Part shown: positions 59,633 through 64,000 of the stretch, in pieces
Layout: every line of letters starts with the position of its first letter
How positions within the stretch are numbered: the first letter of the stretch is position 1
Source: Oreocharis arfaki
Lineage: Eukaryota > Chordata > Aves > Passeriformes > Paramythiidae
DNA length: 64,000 nucleotides
Assembly (NCBI GenBank): GCA_013398015.1
Contig: VZRR01007715.1
Location: 310,001-374,000, forward strand
Reading direction: 5' to 3'
Notes under the pieces: model-generated
The model's database searches: none
Told to the model about the DNA's origin: nothing
Seen by the model: the letters and a program-made list of their open reading frames with translations, nothing else
Position numbers and translations under genes: made by a program

Positions 59633-62163
59633 CATTAGGGTGGTAGGTTCATTCCAGCTGGAACAGTCTGGACTATTGTGCAGAAGGTGAAGGCCTTGAA
59701 ATTGCTTTAGACTGAAACTTCACTAGTTTCAATAGCAGTGGACGGCTATGTGGTGAGAATAGCAACGCGTGTCAAACCTAAGTTTCAAAGATTGGGATTC
59801 TCTCTCGTATGGGCAAGTAGAAAATGCCAATAGTGAACATGTGAAAAACTATTCTCCTGAATGTATTTAAGTACTTCAACAAGTGGTGGATCAGCAATGC
59901 ACTGAGACAAAACATCATAGATTATAGTAACTCTGGATTAATTCTTTTCTTCCATTATTTTATTGTTCCATTTTAAATCCACATAAGCCTTCAGCACTTA
60001 CAGGAGCTTTCTAGAAAGAAGTCCACTGCTTAATTAGAGCCTATTAAAACCCACATCTTTTAGTTCCGAATGTGATACTTCACCCAAAGGTCACTGGATG
60101 ATTCCCAGTTTTTCTGTTTGAGGAGGAAACGGATAATTGTTCTTTATTCTCTCTCATTATATCATAGACATCAATTCTGTTCCTCCACCATCTATTCACC
60201 TGATGATTCGTGGTCTCTTTATTCATTTCTCATGTGGAAGCCCTCCCAATATTCTCTATATGGCTACACTGCCAACTTCTATATTGGCATAACAGTATTC
60301 TTTTCATAGTAAATTGCTATATATCCTATACTGAACAAAAAAATGTCCCACCTGTCAAACAATTCTCTACTTGTACTCTTTGTAGAACTGAAAGAGGTTC
60401 TCATCCATCCTCATTCTCTTTTGCCTTCTGTCAGAGTGGGATGGCCAAAACCAGGACATACCTTCTTCTATAGTAATAAAATAAGACAAAAGCCTCTTTC
60501 TGCACTGTATCTGTCAGAATTTTTGATTTTCACTAAAGGACCAGCAATTTGAATGACAGATAGAAGGACTTTTATTTCTAACTGAAGGTCACTTTCAGAA
60601 CTTCCATGTATTTCTCTCTTAAAGCTTGGAATAAGTAATTTACAAGCTACATCATTACTGTTAACATTTTTGCTGAGTCTGATCTTTTTGGTAGATCTTT
60701 TTCAGCACTTTTATTATTCTTCCCTGTTAGTGTAAGTTGCTTTGGTAGGCAAGCAGCAGTCTTAATAGTTGTCTTCGTGGTGCTAGCAGTTTCTCAGCCA
60801 TCCTTGTGATAAACTTCTTTCTTAAAGGTTATTAAATTCATCAAATGTTATTAAGTTCCTGGATTCAATGTTGTTCATTTTTAGAGACAGTGTGCTAGCT
60901 AAAGTCTTGAAAAAGTATTTTATTCTCTGAGATTCTGTCGCTGTTGGAACTGAAATCTGTTCACCCCACTTGATTCGGAATAATGACTAGTTTTGTTTTA
61001 TTGTAGAATAATGACTAGTTTTGTTTTGTTGTCGCGTATAATGAGAACTTGACCTTTGCATTTGAGCACAGGTTAAGTGAGAGAAATTAGTCTTCAGAGC
61101 ATCTATGTAATCAGCTCCTAAATGAAATCTGAAGCTTTAGCAGTGAGGAAGACCATTATTTAAGTCTGGTACTAAACCTTTAACCCCGTTTCACATCCAA
61201 AAGCATGACAAGGTATTTGACAGGAGACACTGAAAGTGCGGCACCAGTCTGACCTTTATAGAGTTGGATGAGAGCAAGAATTACTAGTTCAGATTATTAC
61301 TGGAAGCTGAAAAGAAAACAAGGAGAGGGATGTGATGAAAACCCTTTCAATTTCACATAAATAACACAAGGCTTTCAAGTCAATTTAAGAACATGAATTC
61401 GTACACATTAATTTAAAAATTCTAAGCTGTTTTTTAAGAATCAACTGCCACTTAAAATAGTTCCTTGACCTTTAAGACCATATATCTGGCTGACCAGTTT
61501 AAGATGGTATCTTTCCATTGCAAATTTAGATGGTAACTCTCCGTTGCACGTCTCTCTCCTTGGTAAATGCATGTAAATACTTTCTCTTCCTTAAAAAAAT
61601 TGTGACACATTTGGAATAGCAACCATTTCCTTTTGGACATCTTGTAGCTTCATGTGATAAAAGTGCTTAAGAATAATTCCCATGGAATTGTTGCTCATTA
61701 TGTTCTGCCAGATCTGTGAAGCAAAGATCAAACATTGTAGAAGACAAAGTGTACGTTTCAATTTAATGTTTCCCCACAGTATGGTTACTTGGAGCTGGCG
61801 AACAGGAAGAAATCTCAATTTTCATGAGTTATCACATTACCAGTCATATTCTGAACTTTTTTTCAATTTTCCATTCTGAGACAATTCCTCTCAACACAAT
61901 ACTCTTCTAAAGATTTGAGAGCAATGTAACTGATATTTTTTGTGTTTTCAAAGCAAAATGAGTTGACTTCTGGGCTGAAAACATATTTCAGGGCCAAATC
62001 AAGTGCCCAGTATTTAAAAGCAGTTCTTCAGTGTTCTGCAGCTGTCTTTCACATACAGATATTTAGTCAGTGAACAGGGAAGAGCAATAGATTAAACTCT
62101 GTGTAAAGCGAAAAAAATGCCGAAGATTTAAAGTGGTATTTTAGGTGATCTAAAGTTTCTGGA
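59633..62163. other. Non-coding stretch with a 28-bp tandem duplication
   Basis: No gene or interspersed repeat is recognised. Open frames of up to 87 codons (60,210-60,473) have no family features. The only structure is the duplication at 60,978-61,033. Confidence 0.6.
60978..61033. repeat. 28-bp tandem duplication
   Basis: Two adjacent copies of a 28-bp unit starting GAATAATGACTAG, differing at two positions near the 3' end of the unit. Confidence 0.9.
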
Positions 62164-62539
62164 TGTACTGGTTTGCACGGGCAGGTTTTAGTAGTGGAGG
62201 ACTACAGGGGTAGCTTCCATAAGAAGATGCCAGAAGCTTTCCCTATATCCCACAAATCCAATGCCCACGAGCTTCAAGACAGAACTGCTACTGGCCAAGC
62301 CTGAGTGCATGAGCAAAGGCAGTAGCTCCTCTGGGGTAACGTAATTAATAAGAGGGAAAAAAGCCTGCACCACGGCAGCCGGAAGAGAGGAACAAGATAT
62401 GAGGGAGAAACAGCCCTGCAGACATCAAGGTCAGTGGAAAAGGAGGGGGAGGACGTGCTGCAGGTGCCAGAGCAAGGATTCCTCCACAACCCATGAAGAT
62501 CCATGGTGGAGCTGAGGTCCACCTACAGCCCACAGAGAG

Positions 62540-62830
62540 CCCCACATCACAGCAGGTGGACGGTCAGAGGAGGCTGTGACTCCATAGAATGCCCATTCTA
62601 GAACAGGCTTCAAGCAGGACCTGTGACCCGCTGGAGAGAGGAGCCCATACTGCAGCAGATTTGCTGGCAGGACTTGTGACTCTTCAGGGAAACTACACTG
62701 GAGCAGGCTGTTAATGATGGACTGTATCTAGCTGGAGGAACACATGCTGGAACAGATCATGAGGAACTGCAGCCCCATAGCAGGGATGCACATTGGAGCA
62801 GGGGGGAGGGTGTGAGGATGAAGGAGCAGC
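62540..62830 (+). repeat. Degenerate tandem repeats inside the LTR
   Basis: Units of roughly 50-65 bp share words such as GCAGGACCTGTGAC, GCAGGACTTGTGAC and several CTGGAGCAGG or CTGGAACAG variants. They lie in the U3 part of the LTR, where tandem repeats often carry enhancer-like elements. Unit boundaries are blurred. Confidence 0.6.
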
Positions 62831-62981
62831 AGAGCTGCTGTCCATAGTTCCTATTGCCCATTCCCAGTGCATCACTGCGAGAGAGGAGGTAGAGAATTCT
62901 GAAGTCAAACCCAGGAAGAATGGAGCGGTGGGGGGAAGGTATTTTAAGGTTTGTTTTTGTTTCTCATTACACTACTTTGGT

Positions 62982-62987
62982 AATAAA
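62982..62987 (+). promoter_or_regulatory. LTR polyadenylation signal
   Basis: AATAAA within GGTAATAAATCG, about 185 bp before the 3' terminus of the solo LTR. Confidence 0.6.
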
Positions 62988-63177
62988 TCGTATTAGTTTC
63001 CTGAAGTCCAGTCTCATTTGTCTGTGATGGTAGTTGCTGAGTTATCTCTCCCTGATCTCATCTCAGCCCGTGAAACTTTAGTTATATTTCCTCTCTCTCG
63101 TACTGTTGAGGAGGGGTGTGACAGAGAGGCTTTGATGGGCACCTGGCATCCAACCAGGGTCAACCCACTACACTGGA

Positions 63178-64000
63178 GAACTATATAAAGCAACAGAAAA
63201 TAACTTATTCTGAAGCTCATGAACATAAGATGGGCAGCAACCATATGGTCTTGACTGGTTCCTTATCTTTCCTCCTAACAAAGGAAACATTTTACTACAT
63301 ACACACAGACACAGAAATAATATAAGATACTGTAATTTCTAGTCAGTATGAGGAGAAATTTTCATACTATTCCATGAATGTTAATTATCTTGTACTACAA
63401 AACACCAATTTCTGTAATCACTGAAAATTTCAACCATCTTTCTGTGGCCTGTTTTTTATCGCAGTAAGGGAAAACAGAAGACTGTTGCTATAAACTCCTT
63501 CAAAATAAATTGATACGGTATGCAGAATGCTATTCAATTACCCTTAGGCTGTGCCTTAAGCACCTCAACTACAATACCCAGGGTCAGGAAGAAGGGTCGG
63601 TTTATATTAAAAAAAACCCAAACACACACAAAACCGGAAATCTATAACAAAAAAGCTATAGAAATCACACAGAAAAACTGTGACCTTGATATTTAACCAG
63701 ATTCACATGGCTTTGTCTGACAAGGCAAGAAGTGACAAGTGGGTGTTCTTAGACAGCCATTGTCCGTCCTCTGAGCTAACAGAAAAAAAGTCATCTTTTT
63801 AAAAACCTAAATAATACGGCGACTTCTGGAATATACAGATATCAAAAAAAGAAATTTAATTCACTTTCGTGTGGTTCTAATAAAGCTATATTTACAGAGA
63901 AAACTCTGATAGATACTGCTGAACAAGATTAAGTTTAATAATAATTTGAGAAAAGTATACAAGTTGATAACAATGATGACTTTTGTATTAGAGTTCAAAG
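63178..64000. other. AT-rich non-coding stretch
   Basis: Nothing recognised between the solo LTR and the window end, apart from short A-rich runs. Confidence 0.6.

Larger units (their letters stand above)
62164..63172 (+). mobile_element. Intact solo LTR, ERVL-like
   Basis: A 1,009-bp solo LTR beginning TGTACTGG and ending CCACTACA (imperfect inverted termini), flanked by an exact 5-bp duplication CTGGA (62,159-62,163 and 63,173-63,177). The 3' end, GGGCACCTGGCATCC ... CAACCAGGGTCAACCCACTACA, is the very common avian ERVL terminus. AATAAA at 62,982-62,987 is the polyadenylation hexamer. The middle (about 62,540-62,830) contains degenerate tandem units with recurring CTGGAGCAG-like and GACCTGTGAC-like words. 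No internal retroviral genes remain, so two LTRs recombined to leave one. The target duplication is still exact. Confidence 0.9.

Noticed and set aside
1..64000. CRISPR arrays, operons, bacterial promoters, tRNA or rRNA genes.
   Set aside because: No regular spaced repeats, no tRNA B-box (GGTTCGAATCC-like) and no rRNA sequence were seen. The content is vertebrate nuclear DNA.

Overview
This window looks like nuclear, non-coding DNA from a bird. The base composition is AT-rich by eye, no bacterial-style gene is present, and the longest open frames are about 100-150 codons. The interspersed repeats are CR1 LINEs with the avian 3' end (copies of an octamer such as ATTCTGTG) and solo LTRs of avian endogenous-retrovirus type, several TG...CA with short target-site duplications. 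There is no sign of L1 or Alu. The lineage within birds cannot be named from sequence alone.

Layout. 1-4,160: unique AT-rich DNA. 4,161-6,070: a CR1 copy (+) split by a 697-bp solo LTR (5,203-5,899) flanked by an exact GATGC duplication. 9,625-10,371: a CR1 fragment (-). 20,259-23,312: the longest element, a roughly 3-kb CR1 (+) with the end of ORF1 (SGNH-esterase DxxH block), remnants of the endonuclease, a decayed reverse transcriptase and the CR1 3' end. 34,918-35,170: a CR1 3' piece, followed directly by an unexplained GC-rich patch (35,172-35,960). 37,062-37,520: a solo LTR (-) with 9-bp inverted termini, then a short CR1 tail. 46,983-47,076: a probable ancient amniote repeat. About 52,703-53,275: an ERVL-like LTR (+) with an (ATCCC)11 expansion in its promoter half. 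57,404-59,632: three CR1 pieces, two in + and one in -, the last split by another solo LTR (58,944-59,584). 62,164-63,172: an intact solo LTR (+) with an exact CTGGA duplication.

Genes. No complete gene can be supported. The best coding candidate is a 323-bp terminal exon on + (43,044-43,366) with an acceptor, coding-like codons, a stop and a downstream AATAAA; I do not recognise the protein. Two weaker minus-strand exon candidates (32,622-32,750 and 28,919-29,095) are phase-compatible and could belong to one gene. Everything else reads as intergenic or intronic sequence.

I found no convincing new biological system. What deserves checking is the 43-kb exon, the two minus-strand exons, the GC-rich patch after the CR1 at 35 kb, and the nested insertions, which give a readable order of events. 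CR1 and LTR assignments rest on remembered family sequence, not on a database search.
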